This document shows, piece after piece, positions 16,032 through 16,096 of a stretch of 16,096 nt of DNA. The notes below the pieces were generated by a model. It made no database searches and was not told the origin of the DNA. It worked only from the letters and a program-made list of their open reading frames with translations. The stretch covers positions 1-16,096 of the forward strand of contig VGEI01000035.1 of NCBI GenBank assembly GCA_016869415.1, given 5' to 3'. The first letter of the stretch is position 1. Each line of letters starts with the position of its first letter. The stretch is from Alphaproteobacteria bacterium (GTDB lineage Bacteria > Pseudomonadota > Alphaproteobacteria > CACIAM-22H2). The position numbers and the translations under genes were made by a program.

Positions 16032-16096
16032 ATGACCGCGCTGCTTGGACTGTTCCTCGCCATCGTCGCGTCGCTGTTCAATCTAGGACGCGACTT
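16032..16096 (+). CDS. Possible integrase-core transposase N-terminus, cut by window edge
   Basis: From the ATG at 16032 (a GTG directly before it is also in frame) 21 codons read MTALLGLFLAIVASLF followed by NLGRD before the window ends. The hydrophobic opening resembles the start of a widespread group of integrase-core (IS3/IS481-like) transposases that begin with a short hydrophobic segment ahead of the helix-turn-helix. No catalytic DDE residue is within view, so the call rests on one short stretch and the later residues diverge. A second open frame begins at the ATG at 15947, has a well-placed GGAG upstream and runs off the edge without a recognisable family; the two frames overlap, so at most one is likely real. 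Either would fit an insertion sequence at this border. Confidence 0.3.
   Translation, partial: MTALLGLFLAIVASLFNLGRD

Overview
The window is about 16 kb of GC-rich bacterial DNA. Every well-supported gene lies on the + strand. Base composition, heavy use of ATGA/GTGA gene overlaps, the HAAT/Liv-type transporter and a leftover ispD/ispDF start point to an alphaproteobacterium. The genus cannot be read from this sequence.

Layout. (1) Bases 1-1211 hold the 3' part of an amidase-signature hydrolase, cut by the left edge. (2) Bases 1212-1605 are a rearrangement scar. A short remnant of an ispD-like start codon region abuts, in opposite orientation, the first ~70 codons of a YgjP/M48-type metallopeptidase; neither gene is complete. 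(3) An AT-rich island near 1611-1638, with repeated TATATCA words, precedes a GntR/HutC-family regulator (1716-2546). (4) A branched-chain-amino-acid/amide type ABC importer follows: Tat-exported binding protein, a strong UUCG-capped stem-loop, LivH, LivM, LivG and LivF. (5) Without a break come an aconitase-fold dehydratase pair (LeuC-like and LeuD-like), an isocitrate-lyase/PEP-mutase superfamily lyase with an intact KRCGH motif, an ATP-dependent hydantoinase/oxoprolinase pair (HyuB then HyuA), an isochorismatase-fold hydrolase whose usual nucleophilic Cys position is Gly, and an FAD_binding_2 flavoprotein. (6) Past 15556 is a gene-poor tail. It holds a compact branched inverted repeat (15879-15946) and, at the right edge, what looks like the start of an integrase-core transposase.

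Working together. From 2597 to 15556 the genes overlap or lie within 4 bases of each other, except for the 48-base stem-loop gap after the binding protein. They are probably one operon controlled by the GntR protein. The inferred logic is: import a small nitrogenous compound, open a cyclic amide or imide with HyuAB at the cost of ATP, process the product with the hydrolase and flavoprotein, hydrate an alkyl-maleate-like diacid with the LeuCD-like enzyme, and cleave the resulting alkylmalate to a 2-oxo acid and a short acid. The last two steps match the dimethylmaleate-to-pyruvate-plus-propionate end of Eubacterium barkeri nicotinate fermentation (DmdAB and Dml). Coupling that module to HyuAB and a Liv transporter is not a pathway I recognise and is the most interesting feature of the window. 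The substrate is not determined by the sequence.
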